From Pseudoduganella ginsengisoli (GTDB lineage Bacteria; Pseudomonadota; Gammaproteobacteria; Burkholderiales; Burkholderiaceae_D): a stretch of 64,000 bases of DNA. The stretch spans positions 62,001 through 126,000 of the forward strand of contig NZ_WNLA01000008.1 in the NCBI RefSeq assembly GCF_009720865.1, written 5' to 3'. This document shows positions 56,821 through 64,000 of the stretch, one piece after another (the stretch's first letter is position 1; each line of letters starts with the position of its first letter). The notes under the pieces are model-generated. The model ran no database searches. It was not told where the DNA came from and saw only the letters and a list, made by a program, of their open reading frames with translations. A program made the position numbers and the translations under genes.

Positions 56821-58236
56821 GTGGACATTACCAGTTTTAGCTACTTCATTTTTTTCGCCATTGTCCTGTTTAGTCACCGCCTGCTGCAACCGTGGCCGGC
56901 CTTGCAAAATCTCTGGCTGCTGGCCGCCAGCTACTACTTTTACATGGCATTAGACTGGCGTTTTGCCGGCCTGCTGTCCGGCCTTACGCTGATCAATTAT
57001 GCAGCGGGTGCGTGCGTCGTGCGCTATCCCGCGAAAGCACGGCTGTCCGTGGCGCTGGCCGTGATTGCCAGCATCCTGATCCTGATTTATTTCAAGTACC
57101 TGAACTTCTTTGCCGACGTGGCGAACAGCATTGCGCATGTACTGCACTTGAATATGGCGGTGCCTTATGTGGACGTGATTTTGCCGGTCGGGATTTCCTT
57201 CATGACGTTCCAGGCCATCACGTATCCGATCGACCTGGCCGCGGGCCGTTTGCAAAAGCCCACCACGCTGCGCAATTTCGCGCTGTTCATGGCGTTTTTC
57301 CCGCGCCTGCTGTCCGGTCCCATCGTGCGCGCCGGCGACTTCATCCCGCAGCTGGAGCGTCCCCACAATGAAGTGGAAAGCGCGGACCGTTTCAGCGGGC
57401 TGGTACTGGCCGGCCGGGGCCTGGCGAAAAAAGTGCTGCTGGCCGACGCGCTGGGCGCCTATCTGGTCGAACCCGCGTTTTCCGATCCGGCCACGTTTTC
57501 ATCACTGTTCCTCATCATTGCGCTGGCCGGCTACAGCTTCCAGGTCTATCTGGATTTGAGCGGCTATACGGATATGGCGCTAGGCGCCGCGCGCATGCTG
57601 GGCTACCGCTTGCCGGGCAATTTCAACCGCCCGTACCTGGCCACCAGTATCGCGAATTTCTGGCAGCGCTGGCACATTACGATGTCGTCGTTCTTCCGCG
57701 ACTACCTGTACACGCCGTTGAGCCAGGCGTGGGGCGCGCCCACTGCAGTCAACCTGCTGATTACGTTTGTCGCCATCGGCCTGTGGCATGGCGCCGGCTG
57801 GAAGTTTGTTTTATATGGGCTGCTGCATGGCAGCATGGTGGCGCTTGGCCATTACCGCACGGAGCAGCGCACCCGCCTCGGCATCCCGCAGCCGATTTTG
57901 CGCGGCAGCGCGCTGGCCATGCGGATTACGTTTATCTTTTCCCTGGTGGCGCTGACACGCCTGCTGTTCCGGTCCGACAGCATCGACGTGGCGCAAACGT
58001 ATTTCTACAACATGCTGATACCGCACGGCGGCGAATTTCCGCTGACGATCACGGCAACGGTGGCGCTGGCCCTGGGTGCGCTGCTGCATTTCACGCCGAT
58101 ACGCTGGCGCGACATGCTGATGGACAGGATAGCTGCTGCGCCCACGTGGCAGATCGGCGTGGCAGTGCCCATCGCCGTCTACTTCCTGATCGTGTTCAAC
58201 CACGGCCGCGTGGGCTTTATTTACTTCCAGTTCTAA
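56821..58236 (+). CDS. MBOAT family O-acyltransferase (DltB/AlgI-like)
   Basis: A 471-residue multispanning membrane acyltransferase. Conserved MBOAT features are PVGISFMTFQAITYPIDL, FFPRLLSGPIVRAGDFIPQL, DLSGYTDMALGAARMLGY, NFNRPYLATSIANFWQRWHI and the catalytic His323 in LWHGAGWKF. Such proteins move an acyl group from a cytoplasmic carrier across the membrane to a periplasmic acceptor, often through an SGNH partner. Here the carrier and SGNH domains are fused in the gene eight bases upstream, which strongly suggests a joint pathway. It is convergent with thyA four bases away. Confidence 0.93.
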   Translation: MDITSFSYFIFFAIVLFSHRLLQPWPALQNLWLLAASYYFYMALDWRFAGLLSGLTLINYAAGACVVRYPAKARLSVALAVIASILILIYFKYLNFFADVANSIAHVLHLNMAVPYVDVILPVGISFMTFQAITYPIDLAAGRLQKPTTLRNFALFMAFFPRLLSGPIVRAGDFIPQLERPHNEVESADRFSGLVLAGRGLAKKVLLADALGAYLVEPAFSDPATFSSLFLIIALAGYSFQVYLDLSGYTDMALGAARMLGYRLPGNFNRPYLATSIANFWQRWHITMSSFFRDYLYTPLSQAWGAPTAVNLLITFVAIGLWHGAGWKFVLYGLLHGSMVALGHYRTEQRTRLGIPQPILRGSALAMRITFIFSLVALTRLLFRSDSIDVAQTYFYNMLIPHGGEFPLTITATVALALGALLHFTPIRWRDMLMDRIAAAPTWQIGVAVPIAVYFLIVFNHGRVGFIYFQF

Positions 58237-58240
58237 GCCG

Positions 58241-59215
58241 TCACACCGCCATCGGCGCCGTGATTGGCGCGTGGTGCTGGTAGCCTTCCAGCGAAAAGTC
58301 CGACGGCTCGACTTTTTCCAGCCATTCCGGCTCATACTTGCCAGTCTTGGCAAAGTCCGGCACGCGGTCGGAAATCGCCAGTGTCGGCGCAGGGAAGGGT
58401 TCGCGCTTCAATTGTTCCTGCACCATGTCCAGGTGGTTTTCATAGATGTGCGCGTCGCCGATGAAATAGCTGAACCAGCGCGGCGTATAGCCCGTCAGGC
58501 GGCCCACCAGCGCCAGCAGCGCCGCGCCTTCCGCCAGGTTGAATGGCGTGCCGAGGCCGATGTCATTGCTGCGCACGTACAGGCACAGGGAAATCTCTTT
58601 GGTGGTGGCGTTCGGGATGAACTGGTACAGCAAATGGCAGGCTGGCAGCGCCACCTGGTCCAGCACGGCAGGGTTCCAGCCATGGAACAGGATGCGGCGG
58701 CTGCCTGGATTGTTGACGATGGTGTCCAGGCATTCGCGCAACTGGTCAATGGCCTTGTACATCAGCACCTTGTTGACGCCATCTTCCGCCAGCGGTGCAA
58801 CGACGCGGAAGCCGTTCCTTTGCGCGTCGGCGATTTGCGCGTGCGCGTCGGCGTTCAGCAATTTGTAGCCGGGCCACTGGCGCCACTGCACGCCATACAC
58901 GGGGCCCAGGTCGTCGGCGCCGGTGCGATGCGGGTTGTCCAGCCACTGCTGGTTTTCATTGGCATTCTGGTCCCACACCTTGCAGCCCAGCGCGCGGAAA
59001 TCCGCCGCGCTGCTGGACGCGCGCAGGAACGCGCACAATTCACCGACGACGGATTTGAATGCCAGCTTTTTCGTCGTCACTGCCGGGAATCCATCCTTTT
59101 GCAAGTCAAAGCGCATCATGGCGCCCGGCACGCTGAGGGTGCGGATGCCGGTGCGGTTGTCTTGCCAGCTGCCGGTGTCAAGGACGGTGCGGATCAGGTC
59201 CAGGTATTGCTGCAT
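58241..59215 (-). CDS. thyA: Thymidylate synthase
   Basis: A 324-residue ThyA that methylates dUMP. The catalytic Cys193 is in [11 protein letters not shown], and [50 protein letters not shown] and the substrate-binding [12 protein letters not shown] are present. It is longer than E. coli ThyA (264) because of an insert around residues 90-180 ([12 protein letters not shown] ... [15 protein letters not shown]), as in many long-type ThyA proteins. It is convergent with the MBOAT gene and 59 bases downstream of rhlE on the same strand. Confidence 0.95.
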   Translation of the reverse strand: MQQYLDLIRTVLDTGSWQDNRTGIRTLSVPGAMMRFDLQKDGFPAVTTKKLAFKSVVGELCAFLRASSSAADFRALGCKVWDQNANENQQWLDNPHRTGADDLGPVYGVQWRQWPGYKLLNADAHAQIADAQRNGFRVVAPLAEDGVNKVLMYKAIDQLRECLDTIVNNPGSRRILFHGWNPAVLDQVALPACHLLYQFIPNATTKEISLCLYVRSNDIGLGTPFNLAEGAALLALVGRLTGYTPRWFSYFIGDAHIYENHLDMVQEQLKREPFPAPTLAISDRVPDFAKTGKYEPEWLEKVEPSDFSLEGYQHHAPITAPMAV

Positions 59216-59274
59216 TCAAATCTCCAACGTGGTGCGGATTGGTCAAACCCATGATTGTAACAGGGGGCTCGGCT

Positions 59275-60813
59275 TTAACGTTTCGGCCGCTTGCCGCTTG
59301 TGCGCGCCGTGGCTTTTGCAGCGGATTTGGCTACCGCCTTGGCGCCGCGCCCGCCGGTGACGACCACTGCGCCTTTGGGCGCTGCGCCGCCTGCCGCGGG
59401 GCCATAACCGGGATTCCGGGCACGGCCCGTTTGCGCGGCATGGAATCCGCCGCGCGCCGGTTTGCCGCCTGGCCCGGCTTTGGCGGCAGGCGCTTTGCGC
59501 TGCGTTGCCGTTGCAGCAGGGAAGCCGCCATCGAGGTCGGTGCGGAAGCGGGGATCCGCGCTCAGCGGCTGGTCCGGGTCCACATTGGGTTTGGACGCTT
59601 GCTTGCCCTTAGCCGGGGCATCCTTTTTGACCGGCTTGCCGGAAGGCTTGGCAGCAGGTGCGGTATCGGGCACGCGGTGCTCGGCTTCATAGCCCGCCAC
59701 TTCCGTGCGGGGCAACACTTGCTTCGTGAGTTTTTCTATGGCGCGCAACGGTTCCACTTCGTCTGCACACACCAGCGACAGCGCTTCGCCTTCCATGCCG
59801 GCGCGGCCCGTGCGGCCGATGCGGTGCACATAATCTTCCGCAACCGTCGGCAAATCAAAATTCACGACCAGCGGCAGCGCATCGATATCGAGGCCGCGCG
59901 CGGCCACGTCGGTGGCCACCAGCAATTGCACGTGGCCTGCCTTGAAGCGTTCCAGCGCCCGCAAGCGCGCGTGCTGGGCTTTGTCGCCATGGATGGCGTC
60001 AGCCTTGAAGCCATGTTCCTGCAATTGCCCAACCAGCGCATCGGCGCCTTTGCGGGTCTTCACGAATACCAGCACTTGCGGCCAGTCGTTCTTGCGCAAC
60101 AGGTGCAGAAGCAGCGGCGCCTTGCGGCGTTTGTCGGTCGTGATGGCCCATTGGCGCACGGTGGCGGCAGCGCGGTTGCGCGGGCTGGCCTGGATCGTCA
60201 CGGGGTCATTCAGCAGCACCTGCGCCAGGTCGCGGATCACTTCCGGGAACGTGGCGGAAAACAGCAGCGTTTGTTTTTCGTCCGGCAGCGCGAGAAGAAT
60301 CTGTTCCAGGTCGTTGGCGAAACCCAGGTCCAGCATGCGGTCCGCTTCATCCAGCACGACCGCCTGCAGCTGGTCGAACTGTACTTCGCCCTGGCCCATC
60401 AAGTCCAGCAAGCGGCCCGGCGTGGCTACCAGCACATCGAGGCCCTTGCGCAGCTTGGCGATTTGCGTATCGATCGGTACGCCGCCATACGCGACGTAGG
60501 CGCGCATCGGGATATTGCGGCCGTAGCTGCGGAAGCTTTCAAACACTTGCTCCGCCAGCTCGCGCGTCGGCGTCAAGACCAGGCAGCGCACCATGCCGGG
60601 TGCGGCGCGCTCGCCGCCCGATGCCAGGCGCTGCAACAGGGGAATGGCAAAACCGGCAGTCTTGCCGGTACCTGTTTGCGCGGCGGCCAGCACATCGCGG
60701 CCTTGCAGGATGGGCGGGATGGCTTGCTGCTGGATCGGGGTTGGTTCGGTATAGCCGACCGTGGCCAGCATGCGCAGCAGTGGATCGATCAAGCCCAGGG
60801 ATTCAAAAGTCAT
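59275..60813 (-). CDS. rhlE: DEAD-box ATP-dependent RNA helicase, RhlE type
   Basis: A 512-residue RNA helicase starting at 60813 (MTFESLGLIDPLLRMLATVG); an in-frame start 20 codons upstream has no conservation. Motifs are the Q motif (TPIQQQAIP), I (AQTGTGKT), Ia (PTRELAEQV), II (DEAD in VVLDEADRMLDLGF), III (SAT in LFSATFP), V (ATDVAARGLDI) and VI (YVHRIGRTGRAG). The C-terminal 140 residues are a basic, Gly/Ala/Lys-rich RNA-binding tail ending ARTSGKRPKR. RhlE-type helicases act in ribosome assembly and cold growth. ltaE ends ten bases upstream, so the two may be co-transcribed. Confidence 0.92.
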   Translation of the reverse strand: MTFESLGLIDPLLRMLATVGYTEPTPIQQQAIPPILQGRDVLAAAQTGTGKTAGFAIPLLQRLASGGERAAPGMVRCLVLTPTRELAEQVFESFRSYGRNIPMRAYVAYGGVPIDTQIAKLRKGLDVLVATPGRLLDLMGQGEVQFDQLQAVVLDEADRMLDLGFANDLEQILLALPDEKQTLLFSATFPEVIRDLAQVLLNDPVTIQASPRNRAAATVRQWAITTDKRRKAPLLLHLLRKNDWPQVLVFVKTRKGADALVGQLQEHGFKADAIHGDKAQHARLRALERFKAGHVQLLVATDVAARGLDIDALPLVVNFDLPTVAEDYVHRIGRTGRAGMEGEALSLVCADEVEPLRAIEKLTKQVLPRTEVAGYEAEHRVPDTAPAAKPSGKPVKKDAPAKGKQASKPNVDPDQPLSADPRFRTDLDGGFPAATATQRKAPAAKAGPGGKPARGGFHAAQTGRARNPGYGPAAGGAAPKGAVVVTGGRGAKAVAKSAAKATARTSGKRPKR

Positions 60814-60823
60814 TGTGTTCTTT

Positions 60824-61903
60824 TCAAAGTTCGTTACACCACAGCGCCAGCGCACTGTGCAGGCGCGCGTCATCGAGCGCCATCAAGTTGTCGCCCACGT
60901 ACCATTCCGTATAGCTGTGGCCCGGCAATTGCGCATGGCTGGCGCGGTTGTACAGCCACACGCCATGCTGTTCCGCCACGCGGTTGCGCAGCGCCATGGC
61001 GCGTTCGCGGCAGACGGGCATGTGCACGTGCAGCAGGTTTGCCTGTGGCGCGGCGGGATTGGGCGTCAGTTTCGGGAAGGCGCGCAGGGTTTCATACAGG
61101 GCCTGTGTGCGGCGGAAATAAGCGGGCATGGCAGCGAGCCGCGCATCGAATTGCATGGCGGCGGCCACGATGTAAGGCGAGCGGTGGATCACGTTGCCGC
61201 CCGAGCGGCGGAACCATTCCGCCGCCACCGCGGTAAATTGCCGCTTGCCCAGCAAGACCGCGCCGCCAAGGCCGCCGATGCCTTTATAGAGCGACACGTA
61301 GATGCTGTCAAAGCCGGCGCAAATGTCGTGCAGCGGCTTGCCGTAGGCGGCAGCGGTTTCCCACAGCCGCGCGCCATCCATGTGCAGGTGGATATCGTGT
61401 TCTTTGCAGTACGCCTTGATGGCTTGCAGTTCTTCCCATGACGGGCATTGGCCGCCGATTTCCCGTGCAGGCAATTCCAGTACCACGGCTGCCAGCTGGT
61501 CCGGAATGGCTTTCAAGTCATCCAGCGTCCACGGGCGGTGCGGGTCGCCGATTTGCAGCGCGTGGAAGTGGTCCAGCAACTGGTGGTTGCCCCGTTCGTG
61601 CTTGAAGATGTGGGCAGTCGGGTGCAGCGCCACCAGGCGGCTGGCGCGCGCATGGCAGGCCACGCGCAGCGCCGTCACTTGCGTCATCGTGCCCGTGATG
61701 CAAAAGACGCCGGCTTCACAACCCAGCAGCGCGGCGATTTTCGCTTCAAAGGACTGGATCAGTTCACCATCGCCATACACGTCATGCGCCACCTGGTGCT
61801 GTTCGCACCAATCGGCCATGGCGGCATACAGTTCGGCGGGCGTTGGCTGCCGGTGGCCGGGCAGGATGGTATGGCAGCGCTGGCGCAGTTCGGCGTCGGT
61901 CAC
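60824..61903 (-). CDS. ltaE: Threonine aldolase-like beta-eliminating lyase
   Basis: A 359-residue fold-type I PLP enzyme of the low-specificity threonine aldolase family. The lysine is Lys207 in SLYKGIGGLGGAVLLG, with HLHMDGARLWETAAAYG before it and GDGELIQSFEAKIAALLGCE near the N-terminus. LtaE cleaves threonine and allo-threonine to glycine and acetaldehyde. The start is GTG at 61903, supported by AGGAGA ten bases upstream. The FCITGTMTQVTALRVACHAR segment is somewhat different from E. coli LtaE, so other beta-hydroxy amino acids are possible substrates. Confidence 0.85.
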   Translation of the reverse strand: MTDAELRQRCHTILPGHRQPTPAELYAAMADWCEQHQVAHDVYGDGELIQSFEAKIAALLGCEAGVFCITGTMTQVTALRVACHARASRLVALHPTAHIFKHERGNHQLLDHFHALQIGDPHRPWTLDDLKAIPDQLAAVVLELPAREIGGQCPSWEELQAIKAYCKEHDIHLHMDGARLWETAAAYGKPLHDICAGFDSIYVSLYKGIGGLGGAVLLGKRQFTAVAAEWFRRSGGNVIHRSPYIVAAAMQFDARLAAMPAYFRRTQALYETLRAFPKLTPNPAAPQANLLHVHMPVCRERAMALRNRVAEQHGVWLYNRASHAQLPGHSYTEWYVGDNLMALDDARLHSALALWCNEL

Positions 61904-62061
61904 GGGAGTCTCCTGGAAAGGACGACATTTTAACCGAGTGCACTGTGGTTAAGTTCCAGTCAAGGCGGGTGTCTTTTAGTCACAGCTGTTTTATATTTTC
62001 TCAAATTCAATTACAATTACTAAATAGAAATATATGTTTCCCTAAAATCAAGAGAGATCAC

Positions 62062-62736
62062 ATGAAAAAGACTATCCGGGCGGTACTGTTTGCTTCACTG
62101 GCTGTCAGCTGCGCCGCACAGGCGGTCGTGGTGCGCGGCTATGGTTCTGGCGCGCTGCGCGGCGGCGATTTGACCGACCCGGAAAACAATGCGAGCGCCA
62201 CGTCGCTGGTCAATTACAACGCGACGCTGCGCTCCAGCATCGAGCCTTATTTCTACAATGAGGGCGCGTTCAACGTGTTTGACAACCAGGTTGGCAGCGG
62301 CGACGCCAAATGGTGCTGCGATGCGGGCAATGTATGGGTTGAAGCGGACTTCGGCAGCAAGCGCTATGTGCTGACGGCATTCACTGCCGCGTCGGGCAAT
62401 GATTCGCCGGACCGCGATTCGGATAACTGGCGCATCCTGGGCTCGAACGACGGTGTCAATTACACGCCGATTTTCACGTATAACAACCTGGGTACGTCGC
62501 CCTGGAACAACCGCCTGCAAGTCAATGAATACACGTCCGGCGTGGATTTTGCCACACCGGCCGCATACAGCATTTTCCGTTACCAGTCGTTCCACACGGT
62601 GGGCAACTGGATGCACCAGATTAATGAGCTGGAATTCTACGGCAAGGAAGCCACCGTGCCGGAACCCGCCACCATGGGCTTGCTGGCGCTGGGCCTGGCG
62701 GGAATCGTGGCGGCGCGCCGCCGCAAGGTGCGCTAA
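62062..62736 (+). CDS. PEP-CTERM sorting domain protein with discoidin-like domain
   Basis: A 224-residue secreted protein; the start at 62062 follows AGAGAG, and the frame is open upstream only by chance. The N-terminal signal peptide is KKTIRAVLFASLAVSCAAQA. The C-terminus is a textbook PEP-CTERM signal: VPEPATMGLLALGLAGIVAA followed by RRRKVR, recognised by EpsH/XrtA exosortases. Between them, VWVEADFGSKRYVLTAFTAAS and SDNWRILGSNDGVNYTPIFT recall F5/8 type C (discoidin) carbohydrate-binding folds. The upstream 158 bases are AT-rich. It implies an exosortase and probably exopolysaccharide export elsewhere in the genome. Confidence 0.88.
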   Translation: MKKTIRAVLFASLAVSCAAQAVVVRGYGSGALRGGDLTDPENNASATSLVNYNATLRSSIEPYFYNEGAFNVFDNQVGSGDAKWCCDAGNVWVEADFGSKRYVLTAFTAASGNDSPDRDSDNWRILGSNDGVNYTPIFTYNNLGTSPWNNRLQVNEYTSGVDFATPAAYSIFRYQSFHTVGNWMHQINELEFYGKEATVPEPATMGLLALGLAGIVAARRRKVR

Positions 62737-62755
62737 ACAGCCATGCTGCTGGCCG

Positions 62756-63649
62756 CTATGGTGCGGCCTGTTGCGGCGTCCGGCGTGTCAGCACGACGAG
62801 CGCTGCCGCACCGCACGCCACCATGGCCAGCGCAATGGCTTCGGCCTGCGTGGCGTGGAAGATGCCGAAATCCAGTACCGGATTGACGCGGATTTGCTCG
62901 ATGGCCAGCCGTTCGATCCCCGCCAGCACCAGGTACAGGGAAAACAGCCAGCCCTGGCGGAACGCATGCTTGCGCAGCGCCCATAGCACGGCGAATCCCG
63001 CCAGCGACATGACGACTTCATAGACCGGCGCCGGATACACGCCCGGCGCGGCGATGGTTTCGCCAAAAATATTGTTCGTGTAAGTCTGGGCCCAGAACCA
63101 TGTGGGCAGCCAGCCGGGTTTGAGCGCCATGTCCGCTACGCGGCCCCAGTCGCCGTCGCCGGAAATCTGGCAGCCGATGCGGCCGATCGCATAACCGAGC
63201 AGCATGGCTGGCGCCACGGCGTCGAGCATGGCGCGCGCCGGCAAATGCCAGCGGCGGATGAACCACAGGCCGGCAACGACGCCGAATAGCAGGCCGCCCA
63301 GCACGCTGAGGCCGGAGCGGCTGAAGATCATGTCCCACGGGTTAGCGGCAAAGCTGTCCAGGTGTTCAAGGATGTGGAACACCCGCGCGCCCGCCACGCC
63401 GAAAAACAGCGCCAGCAAAGCCAGGTTGGACACCACTTCGTGCGGCGCCACCTGCAGCGTCTCGCCGCCTTGTGAGCGCCACGCCATCGGCAGCGCGCCC
63501 AGGCTGTGCAAGCGCTTCATTTCCGCCGTCAGGCAGATTGACGCGGCCAGCAGCGCCAGCGCCACCATCATGCCGAAGGTGGCCAGCGGCAGTGGCAGGT
63601 GGTAGCCCGTGAAGGCAAACACCACGTCGCTCAGGTAAGGATAGGACAT
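62756..63649 (-). CDS. Divergent Lgt (prolipoprotein diacylglyceryl transferase) homologue
   Basis: A 297-residue polytopic membrane protein of the Lgt superfamily. The signature region reads GYAIGRIGCQISGDGDWGRV: the GRIG arginine stays, but the conserved Asn of the GRxGNFxN motif is Cys, and Glu of the NxExxGR part is replaced within GDGDWGR. The FHGGL histidine important in E. coli Lgt is absent (SGLSVLGGLLFG). Such divergent forms are also found outside proteobacteria as I recall. It may therefore have another lipid-transfer activity, with a standard Lgt elsewhere. It lies 24 bases after the ABC gene on the same strand. Confidence 0.75.
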   Translation of the reverse strand: MSYPYLSDVVFAFTGYHLPLPLATFGMMVALALLAASICLTAEMKRLHSLGALPMAWRSQGGETLQVAPHEVVSNLALLALFFGVAGARVFHILEHLDSFAANPWDMIFSRSGLSVLGGLLFGVVAGLWFIRRWHLPARAMLDAVAPAMLLGYAIGRIGCQISGDGDWGRVADMALKPGWLPTWFWAQTYTNNIFGETIAAPGVYPAPVYEVVMSLAGFAVLWALRKHAFRQGWLFSLYLVLAGIERLAIEQIRVNPVLDFGIFHATQAEAIALAMVACGAAALVVLTRRTPQQAAP

Positions 63650-63673
63650 GCGGGCGGCAGGGCAGGGCGCCGG

Positions 63674-64000
63674 TCAGTGCACAACCTGCACGTTATGGAA
63701 TTGCAGCGCCGCCAGATTCGCATAAATGCCGCCCAGCGCGACCAGCGATGCATGGTCGCCCGTTTCCACGATCTTGCCATCTTCCATGACGATAATGCGG
63801 TCGGCGCGCTGCACGGTGGCCAGGCGGTGCGCAATGATGACGGTGGTACGGCCTTTCATGGCCGCTTCCAGCGCGCCCTGCACCAGGCGCTCCGATTCCG
63901 CATCCAGCGCGCTGGTGGCTTCATCCAGCAACAGCAGCGGCGGGTTTTTCAGCAGCGCGCGGGCAATCGCGATGCGCTGGCGCTGGCCGCCGGACAGGCG
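63674..64000 (-). CDS. ABC transporter ATP-binding/permease protein, C-terminal part (MsbA-like), cut by window end
   Basis: Only the last about 108 codons are inside the window; the gene begins beyond 64000. Visible are the ABC signature [17 protein letters not shown], Walker B with D-loop [19 protein letters not shown], the switch region [15 protein letters not shown] and a short tail ([15 protein letters not shown]). This is the end of a fused permease-ATPase exporter of the MsbA/lipid or drug-export type. It is upstream of, and probably in one operon with, the divergent Lgt homologue. Confidence 0.85.
   Translation of the reverse strand, partial: RLSGGQRQRIAIARALLKNPPLLLLDEATSALDAESERLVQGALEAAMKGRTTVIIAHRLATVQRADRIIVMEDGKIVETGDHASLVALGGIYANLAALQFHNVQVVH

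Overview
The window is chromosomal DNA of a high-GC Gram-negative betaproteobacterium, most likely Oxalobacteraceae (Massilia / Duganella / Janthinobacterium type). This rests on recognisable protein families (LolCDE, a ZipA-type FtsZ-binding protein, a Cpx envelope-stress system, a PEP-CTERM secreted protein) and on uniform high-GC codon use. I see no phage, insertion sequence, CRISPR array, tRNA or rRNA.

Layout. 1-13.1 kb: a 5'-truncated DUF1631 protein, a secreted S41 protease, a low-molecular-weight tyrosine phosphatase, then the run smc - zipA-like - ligA - galU - def. 13.2-16.05 kb: a sensory trio (CHASE3/HisKA_2 kinase, periplasmic sugar-binding-like protein, single-domain response regulator). 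16-26.8 kb: recJ and its conserved partner, two LolC/LolE-type permeases plus lolD, a TatD nuclease, comEC and an alpha/beta hydrolase. 26.9-31.3 kb: dcd, then cpxA/cpxR divergent from a CpxP/Spy-like gene, with two exact CpxR-type boxes between them.

31.4-40.95 kb holds the most novel region. An excellent sigma-54 promoter lies before eight closely packed genes: three paralogous small proteins with a shared C-terminal signature, an HExxH protein, a large unknown protein, an AONS-like PLP enzyme, a Trp/His/Gly-rich protein and an amidohydrolase. A sigma-54 activator gene faces the end of the cluster. Together these look like one regulon-contained system that I cannot assign to any described pathway.

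41-52 kb: an intergenic cluster of small palindromes, an Orn/Lys/Arg decarboxylase, DUF4337, folA, and a carAB pair whose CarB carries an extra C-terminal domain of about 160 residues and an altered allosteric domain, then a chemoreceptor. 52-64 kb: an ABC_sub_bind protein, a small secreted protein, and a two-gene module (adenylation - carrier - membrane helix - SGNH fusion, plus an MBOAT acyltransferase) that resembles a condensed Dlt-type system. After these come thyA, an RhlE-like helicase, a threonine-aldolase-like enzyme, a PEP-CTERM protein, a divergent Lgt homologue and the end of an ABC exporter cut by the window edge.

All function calls come from reading motifs by eye; no database search was run.
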